A DNA stretch of 64,000 bases, taken from contig NZ_CANLZZ010000002.1 of the NCBI RefSeq assembly GCF_947495725.1, positions 1-64,000 on the forward strand, given 5' to 3'. The notes beneath the pieces were generated by a model. The model saw only the letters and a program-made list of their open reading frames with translations, searched no databases and had not been told where the DNA came from. This document shows positions 25,132-33,539 of this stretch, piece by piece; position 1 is the first letter of the stretch; every line of letters starts with the position of its first letter. The position numbers and the translations under genes were made by a program. Source of the stretch: an uncultured Lutibacter sp. GTDB lineage: Bacteria; Bacteroidota; Bacteroidia; Flavobacteriales; Flavobacteriaceae.

Positions 25132-26193
25132 TTATTGTACAAAACTTTCTCTTGTTCCTCCTGTGGCAAATATTGCTCTCATTCTATCATTTTGACCTTC
25201 ACTAAACATATACATACAATTGTCATTAACATAGTCCATATAATTCATAGTCATATCATTAGATCTACAATTAACTGTTGGATAAGAAGGGCAACCATAG
25301 TTTGGTCCATCTGAACTTGGAGTATCCGATACAAAATCATCTTGTTTACATCTTCCGTCTCCCCAAATATGACGTAAATTTAACCAGTGACCAACTTCGT
25401 GAGTTGCTGTTCTACCGTGCCCATATTGTCCTCCGGCTGTATTTTCTCCAAAGAAATCAGATCCAATAACAACACCGTCTGTAGCTGGACTTCCTCCAGG
25501 AAATTGTGCGTACCCTAAAATTCCACCGCCTATTTCACAAACCCAAAAGTTTAATTTGTTGGCAGGATCTGAGGCATCAATTCCTCCTTGTTCAGAATCT
25601 TTCATTGCGTCATTAGTTCCCCAAGAACTTTTAGTTGATTCTTTTCTTATAACTTGATCTAATACAAACGTAATATCGGTATCGGCAACTAAACCAGCAA
25701 ATTCAGCTGGAACTTGAGATGTTAATGGATTATTGTTATTAAAATCTTCATTTAAAATTGCGATTTGAGAATTTATATGAGCTGCAGTTACTGGATGCGC
25801 AGGGTCTTCAAGAATGTTTACTACCACAGGAATTGTAATTGTTCCAGTATAAGGAGTAGGAGTTGTTCCTCCACCATTACCATTACCATTACCTGGTTTA
25901 GTTGGTTTCCCCTTAAAAGCAATATATGTTCTAGTATGTTTTTCTACATTATATAATTTTTTATACAATCCCGGATTTTCATTTAATTGCCTATTCAATA
26001 CTTTCATACTGTGGCATTTATCACCATGAGAACCTTGAGAGCTTTTAGCAGCAACATCATCATCAGTGTATACGTAAAAATCACTCATGTCAATTTCCGT
26101 TATTTCTTGGTTTGGAGATACTTCATCAGTATTATCTTGACAGGCTACTATTGCTAAGGCTAGAATTGCAAAAAATAAAATTAATTTTTTCAT
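25132..26193 (-). CDS. M43 (pappalysin-like) zinc metalloprotease, lipoprotein
   Basis: 353 residues. Lipoprotein signal MKKLILFFAILALAIVAC (Cys18). A Gly/Asn linker (GNGNGNGGGTTPTP) precedes the catalytic domain, which carries the extended zinc site HEVGHWLNLRHIWGD and the downstream Met-turn MNYMDYVND, both diagnostic of M43 metzincins. Cys residues around the site (GRCKQDD, NYGCPSYPTVNCRSN) may form disulfides. It probably degrades extracellular protein at the cell surface. There is no type IX C-terminal sorting domain; the lipid anchor holds it. Sits between sufS and its own terminator. Confidence 0.88.
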   Translation of the reverse strand: MKKLILFFAILALAIVACQDNTDEVSPNQEITEIDMSDFYVYTDDDVAAKSSQGSHGDKCHSMKVLNRQLNENPGLYKKLYNVEKHTRTYIAFKGKPTKPGNGNGNGGGTTPTPYTGTITIPVVVNILEDPAHPVTAAHINSQIAILNEDFNNNNPLTSQVPAEFAGLVADTDITFVLDQVIRKESTKSSWGTNDAMKDSEQGGIDASDPANKLNFWVCEIGGGILGYAQFPGGSPATDGVVIGSDFFGENTAGGQYGHGRTATHEVGHWLNLRHIWGDGRCKQDDFVSDTPSSDGPNYGCPSYPTVNCRSNDMTMNYMDYVNDNCMYMFSEGQNDRMRAIFATGGTRESFVQ

Positions 26194-26273
26194 GTTAGTT
26201 TAAAAATTTTGTTAAAAAATTGATGTTTATCTTAAATAAGATGGTCGAATATATTAAAAAAATGTTAAAAAGC

Positions 26274-26302
26274 ATCTATTTGATAATTATTATCAAATAG
26301 AT
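26274..26302 (-). terminator. 29-bp perfect palindrome, probable sufS terminator
   Basis: ATCTATTTGATAAT, T, ATTATCAAATAGAT. On the minus strand the hairpin is followed by GCTTTTTAACATTTTTTT, fitting a terminator 60 bp after sufS. An operator role for the M43 gene downstream cannot be excluded. Confidence 0.5.
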
Positions 26303-26364
26303 ATTAAAGAAAAAATGAAAAAACTTACTTATGAAAGGGAAAACCGTAATTGATTAAATAAAAG

Positions 26365-27579
26365 TTAACTCAACATTGTTTTTGCTTTTATCAAAGCGTC
26401 ATATAAAATATCAATTTCCTCAAAAGTGTTGTAGAAAGCAAATGAAGCTCTAACTGTACCAGGAATGTTATAAAATGCCATAATTGGTTGCGCACAATGG
26501 TGACCTGTTCTTACAGCAATTCCTAATTTATCTATAATACTTCCAATATCAAAAGGATGAATATCTCCTATGTTAAATGAAATTACTGCAGTTTTATTTT
26601 TAGCGGTACCATAAATTTTTAAGCCTTCAATTTGCAATAATTTTTTAGTGGCATATTTTAATAACTCATTTTCATAAGCTTCAATTTCATCAAAACCAAT
26701 ACTATTCATATAGTCAATGGCAGTTCCAAAAGCAATTCCTCCCGCTATATTAGGTGTTCCTGCTTCAAATTTATGAGGTAAATCGGCGTATGTTGTTTTT
26801 TCAAAGGTTACTTGTTTTATCATTTCACCACCACCTTGATATGGAGGTAACTTATTTAACCATTCTTCTTTTCCATACAATATACCTACACCTGTAGGAC
26901 CGCATAATTTATGAGCAGATGCCACATAAAAATCGACATCTAAAGCCTGAACATCAGGTTTAATATGTGGACAGCTTTGAGCGCCATCAATTAATACTGC
27001 TGCTCCAAATTTATGCGCTTTATTAATAATTTCTTGTATTGGGTTTATGGTTCCTAAAGCATTTGAAACATGATTTACAAATACTAGTTTTGTTTTATTT
27101 GAAAGAAGTTGGTCATATTTATCCATTAATAACTCTCCTTCAAAATTCATTGGAATTACTTTTAATATAGCTCCAGTGCGTTCGCATAACATTTGCCAAG
27201 GAACTATGTTAGAGTGATGTTCCATTGTTGAAACAATAATTTCATCTCCTTCTTTTAAAAGGGAAGTAAATCCTGTTGCTACAATATTAATACTGTGTGT
27301 TGTGCCAGCTGTTAGTATAATTTCGTAGCTGTTTTTAGCGTTGAAATGATGTTGTAATTTTATACGTGCTTCTTCATAAGCGTCAGTTGCAAGCTGACTT
27401 AAAGTATGAACACCTCTATGAATATTTGAATTTATAGTTGAGTAGTAATTTACAATGCTGTCAATTACAATCTGAGGTTTTTGACTTGTAGCGGCATTAT
27501 CTAAATAAACGAGTGGTTTTCCATTAACTTTTTCTTTTAAAATTGGAAAATCGGCTCGAATTTTTTCAATATCAATCAT
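26365..27579 (-). CDS. sufS: Cysteine desulfurase SufS
   Basis: A PLP enzyme that takes sulfur from cysteine for Fe-S cluster assembly. 404 residues with the group II pattern: N-terminal IRADFPILKEKVNGKPLVYLDNAATSQKP, ETHHSN-like TMEHHSNIVPW, PLP Lys in VASAHKLCGPTGVGILYG, and the catalytic Cys in RTGHHCAQPIM. In many relatives sufS lies directly after sufD; here it is 10.5 kb away on the same strand. No sufE follows; the next gene is the M43 protease. A TAATTTTG box on the minus strand (27614-27607) may give it its own promoter. Confidence 0.95.
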   Translation of the reverse strand: MIDIEKIRADFPILKEKVNGKPLVYLDNAATSQKPQIVIDSIVNYYSTINSNIHRGVHTLSQLATDAYEEARIKLQHHFNAKNSYEIILTAGTTHSINIVATGFTSLLKEGDEIIVSTMEHHSNIVPWQMLCERTGAILKVIPMNFEGELLMDKYDQLLSNKTKLVFVNHVSNALGTINPIQEIINKAHKFGAAVLIDGAQSCPHIKPDVQALDVDFYVASAHKLCGPTGVGILYGKEEWLNKLPPYQGGGEMIKQVTFEKTTYADLPHKFEAGTPNIAGGIAFGTAIDYMNSIGFDEIEAYENELLKYATKKLLQIEGLKIYGTAKNKTAVISFNIGDIHPFDIGSIIDKLGIAVRTGHHCAQPIMAFYNIPGTVRASFAFYNTFEEIDILYDALIKAKTMLS

Positions 27580-27606
27580 ATGTGCTTTTTAGAATCATTC
27601 TAAATA

Positions 27607-27614
27607 CAAAATTA
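27607..27614 (-). promoter_or_regulatory. Putative -7 box of sufS (TAATTTTG)
   Basis: Exact TAnnTTTG match on the minus strand, 28 bp before the ATG; no well-spaced TTG. It would make sufS independent of the exporter operon upstream. Confidence 0.3.
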
Positions 27615-27659
27615 CAAAATTGAGATTATTAAATACTTCTAAATAAGTAAAAGTTAATT

Positions 27660-28781
27660 TTAAGTGGTTTTTTTATAACTTAAAACGGCTAATCCGTTCA
27701 TAGCAATGGCATAAATTAGTGTTTTTGTTAATTGTGGTAAAATTTCATTAAAACCTGCGCCTTTTAACATTACCATACGCATTACTTCAACAAAATATTT
27801 TATAGGATTTAATTCTGTAATTAATTGCGCCCAATTTGGCATACTTTCAATAGGTGTAAAAAGACCACTCATTAAAATAAAAATTACCATAAAAAACCAC
27901 GAAATAAACATTGCTTGTTGTTGTGTATCTGTAAAGTTTGAAATAAATAATCCTATTCCTAAAATTACTAAAATATAAATGGAAGTGTATAAATACATTA
28001 ATAATAAACTACCAACAATAGGTACATTAAAAAGTAATTTAGCAATTAATAAACCGACAGATAAAAGCACTAATCCCAGTAACCAAAATGGAAATAATTT
28101 ACCAATAATTAATTCGTGTTTTTTAATTGGAGTAACGTTTATTTGTTCTAAAGTGCCTATTTCTTTTTCTCTAACAATGTTCATTCCAGATAGGAAAAGC
28201 GTAATCATTGTTACTAATAAAACTAAAATTCCAGGCACCATAAAAGTTTTATAATTTAATGTTTTATTGAACCAAAAAGAAGGTATGCTTGTTATGTTTT
28301 GGTATTTTATAGATGTGTTTGAGGGTTGAATTAAATTTGATTGTGCATTTTTATTAAATGATTGCAATATTTGATTAATATACACATTTGTAACGCCAGC
28401 TGCAGCGCCATCAATAGCATTTATGGTTACACCTACGTCTGTTTTTTTATCTTTTAGTAAATTGCGTTCAAAGTTTGAAGGAATTTCTAAAATTACATCA
28501 ACATCACCTTTTAGCATTGCTGAATTTGCTATTTTGTTTGAAGGATATTTGGCAAGTACATTAAAATATGTTGAAGCATCAAATTTTGAGATAAGCTCTC
28601 TAGAAAATGAAGAATTATCAGTATCTATATAAGAGAATTTAATGTTTTTAACTTCAAACGTAGCTGCATTTGAAAGAATTACTAGTTGGACTATTGGTAG
28701 CACAAATATAATAGGAAGCATTCCTTTATTTCTAAAGATTTGTCTAAATTCCTTTTGAATTATGTATAGAATTGTATTCAT
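27660..28781 (-). CDS. ABC-2 type transporter permease (YbhR/YbhS-like), second
   Basis: 373 residues: an N-terminal helix after IIQKEFRQIFRNKGMLPIIFVLPIVQL, a ~150-residue extracytoplasmic domain (KNIKFSYIDTDNSS...), then five membrane helices with the ABC-2 signature GMNIVREKEIGTLEQINVTPIKKHELIIGK. That is the YhhJ/YbhS layout of exporters working with an HlyD-type adaptor. Last gene of the operon, 24 bp or more after its paralogue; the two presumably form a heterodimeric channel. Confidence 0.9.
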   Translation of the reverse strand: MNTILYIIQKEFRQIFRNKGMLPIIFVLPIVQLVILSNAATFEVKNIKFSYIDTDNSSFSRELISKFDASTYFNVLAKYPSNKIANSAMLKGDVDVILEIPSNFERNLLKDKKTDVGVTINAIDGAAAGVTNVYINQILQSFNKNAQSNLIQPSNTSIKYQNITSIPSFWFNKTLNYKTFMVPGILVLLVTMITLFLSGMNIVREKEIGTLEQINVTPIKKHELIIGKLFPFWLLGLVLLSVGLLIAKLLFNVPIVGSLLLMYLYTSIYILVILGIGLFISNFTDTQQQAMFISWFFMVIFILMSGLFTPIESMPNWAQLITELNPIKYFVEVMRMVMLKGAGFNEILPQLTKTLIYAIAMNGLAVLSYKKTT

Positions 28782-28805
28782 TTTTTAATTTTCTTGCTAA
28801 CTAAA

Positions 28806-29912
28806 TTATTCCAATCTAATTTTATATTTTTTAATACTAACTACAATAAAAAACAGTGTCATTGCAACTAAAATGAGTGTTTCTTTCCAAATAAAAGTGA
28901 GTCCAATTCCTTTTAACATTATTCCTTTTATAATTATAATAAACCATTTTGCAGGAATAATATTACTTAAAATTTGAAGCGGTACAGGCATACTTGTAAT
29001 TGGAAAAATAAACCCCGAAAGTAAAATTACAGGCAGCATTAAAGCCATTAAAGAAATCATCATTGCGGTTTGTTGTGTTGCTGAAACTGTTGAAATTAAA
29101 ATTCCTAAAGACAAGGATGTAATTATAAATAAAATACTTTCGGCACCTAGCAAAAACAAACTTCCTTCTACTGGCATTTTAAAAACAAACATGCTTAGTA
29201 CAATAATTACAATTGCATTTATAATGGATAAGAAAATATATGGAACCACTTTACCAATAATAACCTGAAATGGTTTTAATGGCGAAACCAATAGAATTTC
29301 CATAGTGCCTAATTCTTTTTCTCGCGTTATTGAAATGGAAGTCATCATGGCCGAAACTAACATTAAAATAATAGTCATAACCCCTGGAACAAACATAAAA
29401 ACACTTTTTAATTCCTGATTGTAAACCATACGTGTTTTTGGTACAATTTGGTAAGCTAATTTTATATTTTTGTTATTGGTTTTTGAATAGTTTTGTAAAA
29501 TTGCGCTCACATAATTACTTATTGTATTTGCTGTATTTGGATCTGTGGCATCTGTTATTATTTGAACTGTAGCGTTATTTTCTGTAATTAATTTTTTACT
29601 AAAATCAGTTTCAAAATTTAAAACAGCTTTTACTTTACCTTTTTTAAATATAGCTTCTATTTCATTTTCATTTTGAATAAAATCTTCTACACTAAAATAC
29701 TTTGAAGAAGCTATTTTATTTATAATTTCTTCTGTTTTTGTATCTTTTGAATTATTTAAAATAGCAATATCTACATTATTAATTTCATTTGTAATTGCAA
29801 AACCAAAAAGCATTATTTGTACTATTGGCATTCCAAATAAAATGAATAATGAGCGTTTATCTCTAAAGATATGGTAAAACTCTTTTTCTATAAATCCTAT
29901 AAATCGTTTCAT
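28806..29912 (-). CDS. ABC-2 type transporter permease (YbhR/YbhS-like), first
   Basis: 368 residues from the Met at 29912 (MKRFIGFIEKEFYHIFRDKRSLF); the longer track start at 29948 adds an unlikely leader. Same layout as the neighbour: one N-terminal helix, an extracytoplasmic domain, then five helices with SITREKELGTMEILLVSPLKPFQVIIGK. Clearly a paralogue of the downstream permease, pairing with the two ATPases upstream. Confidence 0.9.
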   Translation of the reverse strand: MKRFIGFIEKEFYHIFRDKRSLFILFGMPIVQIMLFGFAITNEINNVDIAILNNSKDTKTEEIINKIASSKYFSVEDFIQNENEIEAIFKKGKVKAVLNFETDFSKKLITENNATVQIITDATDPNTANTISNYVSAILQNYSKTNNKNIKLAYQIVPKTRMVYNQELKSVFMFVPGVMTIILMLVSAMMTSISITREKELGTMEILLVSPLKPFQVIIGKVVPYIFLSIINAIVIIVLSMFVFKMPVEGSLFLLGAESILFIITSLSLGILISTVSATQQTAMMISLMALMLPVILLSGFIFPITSMPVPLQILSNIIPAKWFIIIIKGIMLKGIGLTFIWKETLILVAMTLFFIVVSIKKYKIRLE

Positions 29913-29929
29913 ATATATTGTTGTTAAAA

Positions 29930-30017
29930 AGAGGAGCGATTGCCACAATTTTGTGACTAAAATTTTGTAATCACAGTTAATTTTTCATTATTAATTGTGA
30001 TTAAGTTTTGCTCTTCT
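29930..30017. other. Structured intercistronic segment in the exporter operon
   Basis: Between ATPase and permease genes. The core hairpin AATCACAGTTAA (29969-29980) pairs with TTAATTGTGATT (29991-30002) with one G-U pair; outer AGAGGAGC and GCTCTTCT can close a longer stem. There is no U tract right after it in the gene direction, so mRNA stability or translation control is more likely than termination. Confidence 0.4.
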
Positions 30018-30055
30018 GATTTCTAACTTTTTTCCATTTATTGTCTAACTATTTT

Positions 30056-30784
30056 TTAACCTCTAGCTAATTTTAAAAACACATCATTCATACTTTTAGC
30101 TTTGTATTTTTCTTTAAGATTTTTTGGAGTATCTAATGCTTCAATTTTACCATTAACCATAATTGAAACTCTGTCGCAATATTCTGCCTCATCCATATAA
30201 TGCGTTGTTACAAAAATTGTAGTTCCTTGGTTGGCTGTTTTATAAATCATTTCCCAAAATTGGCGTCGTGTAATTGGATCTACGCCACCAGTGGGTTCGT
30301 CTAAAAAAACAATTTTAGGGTTGTGTAGCAAAGCAACTGAAAAAGCTATTTTTTGTTTCCAACCTAATGGCAGTGAACTTACCAGATTATTTACAATTTC
30401 CTGTAAACCTAATTCTTCAACTAACAGCTGTCTTTTTTCATTAATCTGTTTGCGAGTTAAGCCGTAAATTCCTCCAAAAAAAGTAATATTTTCTTTAACA
30501 GTTAAATCATCATATAAGGCAAATTTTTGACTCATATATCCTATGTTTTTTTTAATACTGTTAGGGTTTTTATATACATTAAAACTTGCAACTTCTGCCT
30601 CTCCTGAAGTTGGATTAGAAATACCAATCAACATTTTCATTGCGGTTGTTTTTCCTGCACCATTGGCACCTAAAAAACCAAAAATTTCCCCTTTTTTAAC
30701 TTCAAAAGAAATTGCATTTACTGCGGTAAAATCACCAAATTGTTTGGTTAAATTTTCAACTTTTATTACAGTTTCTTCTTTCAT
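30056..30784 (-). CDS. ABC transporter ATP-binding protein (exporter, second ATPase)
   Basis: 242 residues, one complete nucleotide-binding domain: Walker A GANGAGKTTAMK, a Q-loop in GYMSQKFALYDDLTV, a degenerate signature SLPLGWKQKIAFSVAL where LSGGQ is expected, Walker B IVFLDEPTGGVDP, and switch His in VTTHYMDEAEYC. The loss of LSGGQ resembles the second half of the fused double ATPase YbhF. Works with the neighbouring ATPase and two ABC-2 permeases. Confidence 0.9.
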   Translation of the reverse strand: MKEETVIKVENLTKQFGDFTAVNAISFEVKKGEIFGFLGANGAGKTTAMKMLIGISNPTSGEAEVASFNVYKNPNSIKKNIGYMSQKFALYDDLTVKENITFFGGIYGLTRKQINEKRQLLVEELGLQEIVNNLVSSLPLGWKQKIAFSVALLHNPKIVFLDEPTGGVDPITRRQFWEMIYKTANQGTTIFVTTHYMDEAEYCDRVSIMVNGKIEALDTPKNLKEKYKAKSMNDVFLKLARG

Positions 30785-30802
30785 TTATTTTATTATTAAA
30801 TC

Positions 30803-30882
30803 CGTTATTCCGAACTTGATTCGGAATTTTATTGTGTTGATTTTCAATTATTATAAGAACCTGAAACAAGTTCAGGTTGACG
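30803..30882. repeat. Dispersed palindromic repeat, second type, between the two ATPase genes
   Basis: Left arm CGTTATTCCGAACTTGATTCGG and right arm CCTGAAACAAGTTCAGGTTGACG. Each arm is itself a small inverted repeat (TTCCGAA/TTCGGAA; ACCTGAA/TTCAGGT), and the arms also match each other in inverted orientation (CGTTATTCCGAACTTG versus CGTCAACCTGAACTTG). Ends in CGTTA/TGACG, similar to the GTCATTC/GAATGAC ends of the array at 1-818. Confidence 0.7.
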
Positions 30883-30908
30883 AAAATTAACCATTATATT
30901 AGTTTAAC

Positions 30909-31811
30909 TTACTTAGCCAATTCCATAAAAGTATCTTCAATGGTGGGTTGCGTTTCGCTTATTTCAATGTTTTGTAATTCATTTTGTTTTAAAAACTCAA
31001 TTAAATCATTAGGTTTAAAAAGGTCTCTTTTATCGGTATAATGTACAAATTCACCAAAAGGATAAACGCTGTACATAAATTCGTAATTTTTTAAGCATTT
31101 TATAAGTTTGTACATATTATTAGCGCTTACATTATAAATTGCTTTAGGGTAATGTTTTACAATTTCTTTAGGAGTGTCAATTTCTAAAATTTCACCATCC
31201 TGAATCAATGCAATTCTATCGCATAATGCGGCTTCATCCATATACGGAGTAGATACTAGTATAGTAATTCCCTTTTTTTGAAGCCGTTTTAACATTTCCC
31301 AAAATTCCTTTCTAGAAACAGGATCAACTCCAGTGGTTGGCTCATCTAAAAACAACACTTTTGGTTTGTGAATTAAAGCACAACACAAAGCTAATTTTTG
31401 TTTCATTCCGCCAGATAATTTTCCAGCTCTTCTATTTTTAAAAGGTTCAATTTGAACGTAAATATCTTTAATTAAATCGTAGTTTTCTTCAATTGTTGTC
31501 CCAAAAATAGTAGCAAAAAAGTTTAAGTTTTCTTCAACCGTTAAATCTTGATACAGTGAAAATTTACCAGGCATATAACCTACATTATTTCTAATTTGTT
31601 TATAATCTTTAAAAACATCAAAACCGGCAACAGAAGCTGTTCCTTTATTAGCGATTAAAAGGGTTGTTAAAATTCTAAATAATGTTGTTTTTCCTGCGCC
31701 ATCTGGTCCAATTAAACCAAATAATTCACCTTTTTCAACATTAAAAGTAATGTTTTGTAAAGCGCTAACTTTATTATAAGATTTGCTAATATTTTTAAGA
31801 GAAATACTCAT
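30909..31811 (-). CDS. ABC transporter ATP-binding protein (exporter, first ATPase)
   Basis: 300 residues. Complete domain: Walker A GPDGAGKTTLFR, Q-loop region GYMPGKFSLYQDLTVEENL, proper signature KLSGGMKQKLALC, Walker B VLFLDEPTTGVDP. The switch position reads VSTPYMDEA, i.e. Pro where His is normal, so this subunit may be the catalytically weaker half in that respect while its partner lacks LSGGQ: the two defects are complementary, as expected for an asymmetric pair. The C-terminal ~70 residues form an extra domain, as in YbhF/DrrA-like ATPases. Confidence 0.9.
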   Translation of the reverse strand: MSISLKNISKSYNKVSALQNITFNVEKGELFGLIGPDGAGKTTLFRILTTLLIANKGTASVAGFDVFKDYKQIRNNVGYMPGKFSLYQDLTVEENLNFFATIFGTTIEENYDLIKDIYVQIEPFKNRRAGKLSGGMKQKLALCCALIHKPKVLFLDEPTTGVDPVSRKEFWEMLKRLQKKGITILVSTPYMDEAALCDRIALIQDGEILEIDTPKEIVKHYPKAIYNVSANNMYKLIKCLKNYEFMYSVYPFGEFVHYTDKRDLFKPNDLIEFLKQNELQNIEISETQPTIEDTFMELAK

Positions 31812-31817
31812 TAGTAA

Positions 31818-32279
31818 TTATTCAAAATAGTTTTTATATTCTTTTAAATGAATGTTTAATTTGTTGAAATTTTCTTTGCTAGTTTCAATATTTGAAGCTG
31901 TTAAACCTTTAAATAAATTATTCATAGGAATTAAAAATACATGTAGATTTTCATGTGCTTCCCCTGTCATAGTACATTTTTGAATAATAGAATTAAACTC
32001 GCCTTCTAAATTTAGTTTTAAAGTTTTGTATGCATCAGCATTTTCTTTTTCGGAAAAATTAGACATTATTTGAAGCATAGCGTTAATTCCATTAGTAGTT
32101 TCAGGATTCGCTTTCCAAAGTTTACCGTTGTTTAATTGTAGTTTTTCGGCTTTGTTATGGTGTTGTTTTTCAGTTTGTTGAATTTGCTCTGAATCTGACT
32201 TTTTTTCAGCAGTATTTTTGCAAGAAATTGCTAAAAATAATAGTGTAATTACTAATAAAAGTTGTTTAAAATTTTTCAT
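31818..32279 (-). CDS. Cys/Met/His-rich small lipoprotein in exporter operon
   Basis: 153 residues. Lipoprotein signal MKNFKQLLLVITLLFLAISC (Cys20), a polar linker with QHHNKAEK, then a helical domain with the striking stretch IQKCTMTGEAHENLHVFLIPMNNL. Cys, Met and two His in this spacing could bind a soft metal such as copper; similar C-x-M-x-G-x-A-H motifs occur, as I recall, in periplasmic proteins near heavy-metal genes in Bacteroidota. Function is unproven. It overlaps the preceding membrane-protein gene by 4 bp and precedes the first ATPase by 6 bp, so it belongs to the operon. Confidence 0.7.
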   Translation of the reverse strand: MKNFKQLLLVITLLFLAISCKNTAEKKSDSEQIQQTEKQHHNKAEKLQLNNGKLWKANPETTNGINAMLQIMSNFSEKENADAYKTLKLNLEGEFNSIIQKCTMTGEAHENLHVFLIPMNNLFKGLTASNIETSKENFNKLNIHLKEYKNYFE

Positions 32280-32641
32280 TTGGATTGAGTTTTTAAATTT
32301 AAAGTTAGAAGAGCAATTATACTCCAGATACTTATTCTAAAAACCATAGCTTTTATACTTTCTGAAGCAACATTTTCATTAAAAAAGGATAGATAAAAAA
32401 GCAGCGTAATGTGTGATGCTAAAATAAAAATAATGGCTTTTTTAGTAAATTTATTTGTTGTCCAAATAAGATAAGCTACAATTATTGAAATAAACCCATA
32501 TATTACATTGTAAGTTACTAACCAATTGAGTACTGTATAGTTTTTTGTATCAATTCCCAACAAAACTTTTGAACCTGCAACTATAGACATTATTCCTATT
32601 ATAAATGCAAGTATTGAAGCTATTTTAAACACATTTTTCAT
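32276..32641 (-). CDS. Small four-helix membrane protein in exporter operon
   Basis: 121 residues from the Met at 32641 (MKNVFKIASILAFIIGIMSIVAG), which avoids overlap with the adaptor gene; the track start at 32665 adds eight residues. Four hydrophobic segments (KIASILAFIIGIMSIVAG, VTYNVIYGFISIIVAYLIW, AIIFILASHITLLFYLSFF, FRISIWSIIALLTLNL). No known domain recognised. Possibly an accessory part of the exporter or of the metal-ligand lipoprotein that overlaps it. Confidence 0.7.
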   Translation of the reverse strand: MKNVFKIASILAFIIGIMSIVAGSKVLLGIDTKNYTVLNWLVTYNVIYGFISIIVAYLIWTTNKFTKKAIIFILASHITLLFYLSFFNENVASESIKAMVFRISIWSIIALLTLNLKTQSK

Positions 32642-32646
32642 AATTA

Positions 32647-33537
32647 TTAATTTTCTGAAATCCACATTTCAGCAGGCATTCCAATTTTTAAACTACCATC
32701 ATTTTTTACATTAATTTTTACGGCATAAACCAAGTTTACGCGTTCTTCTTTTGTTTGTATTATTTTAGGTGTAAATTCTGCTTCGGAAGCTATCCAAGAA
32801 ATTATTCCTGAATAATTTTTCATAGTTTCGCCCTCGTCAATTTTTACAGTTACTTCTTGTCCTATTTTAATGGTTGCCAATTGAGGTTCGCTTACATAAA
32901 CACGCAATTCCATAGTAGTTAAATCTGCTATTTTATAAAGTGGTTTTCCAAAAGAAACTACTTCATTAGGTTCTGCATATTTTACTAAAACTGTTCCTGG
33001 AACTGGATTTATAATATTGCTTTTGTATAGTTGATCTTCCAATTGTTTTAATTGAATATCTAAACTTTTTATTTCATTTACAACAGGTGCATTTTGTATT
33101 TCAATACTTCTAATTTGCTGGTTTAATACATCAATTTTACCATTAATAGCATCTAATTGTTGTTGTGTTCCTGCATTTTCTTTAAGTAAGTTTTCAATTC
33201 TATTTTTTGAAATATTAGCAGTTTTTAATTCAGCTTTTAAAACGCTTATTTGCGATAAAACTCCTTTAGATTTAGAAAAAATTATTTCTTTTGAAGTTTG
33301 TAATTGATGTTTTTTTAAAGCTAGTTGAATAGTATCTATATATCCAACAAATTCACCTGTTTTTAAATGCTTTCCTTCTTCAACTTCAAATTGTAAAAGC
33401 TTGCCATTATTTTCTGCTGAAATTGTAATTTCTGTAGCTTCAAAATTTCCATAACCATCGGCTTTTTCGTTGTTTTTACAAGAAATTAAAGCACTTGTGA
33501 GTATGATTATTGCAATAAATTGATTCGTAATTTTCAT
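32647..33537 (-). CDS. HlyD/YbhG-type membrane-fusion lipoprotein
   Basis: 296 residues, the periplasmic adaptor linking the inner-membrane ABC exporter to the TolC-like channel. Lipoprotein signal MKITNQFIAIIILTSALISC (Cys20). A lipoyl-like half (GNFEATEITISAENNGKLLQFEVEEGKHLKTGEFVG), a helical hairpin (~70-165), the second lipoyl half (SNIINPVPGTVLVKYAEPNEVV) and a beta barrel (ELRVYVSEPQLATIKIGQEVTVK) follow in order. Three bp after the tolC-like gene. Confidence 0.92.
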   Translation of the reverse strand: MKITNQFIAIIILTSALISCKNNEKADGYGNFEATEITISAENNGKLLQFEVEEGKHLKTGEFVGYIDTIQLALKKHQLQTSKEIIFSKSKGVLSQISVLKAELKTANISKNRIENLLKENAGTQQQLDAINGKIDVLNQQIRSIEIQNAPVVNEIKSLDIQLKQLEDQLYKSNIINPVPGTVLVKYAEPNEVVSFGKPLYKIADLTTMELRVYVSEPQLATIKIGQEVTVKIDEGETMKNYSGIISWIASEAEFTPKIIQTKEERVNLVYAVKINVKNDGSLKIGMPAEMWISEN

Positions 33538-33539
33538 TG

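Noticed and set aside
28806-29948. Permease start at 29948
   Set aside because: The extra 12 residues are not typical; MKRFIGFIEKEF at 29912 is the usual N-terminus.
30056-31811. The two ATPase genes as one broken YbhF pseudogene
   Set aside because: Each has its own start, stop and complete Walker motifs, and a repeat separates them; two working genes are more likely.
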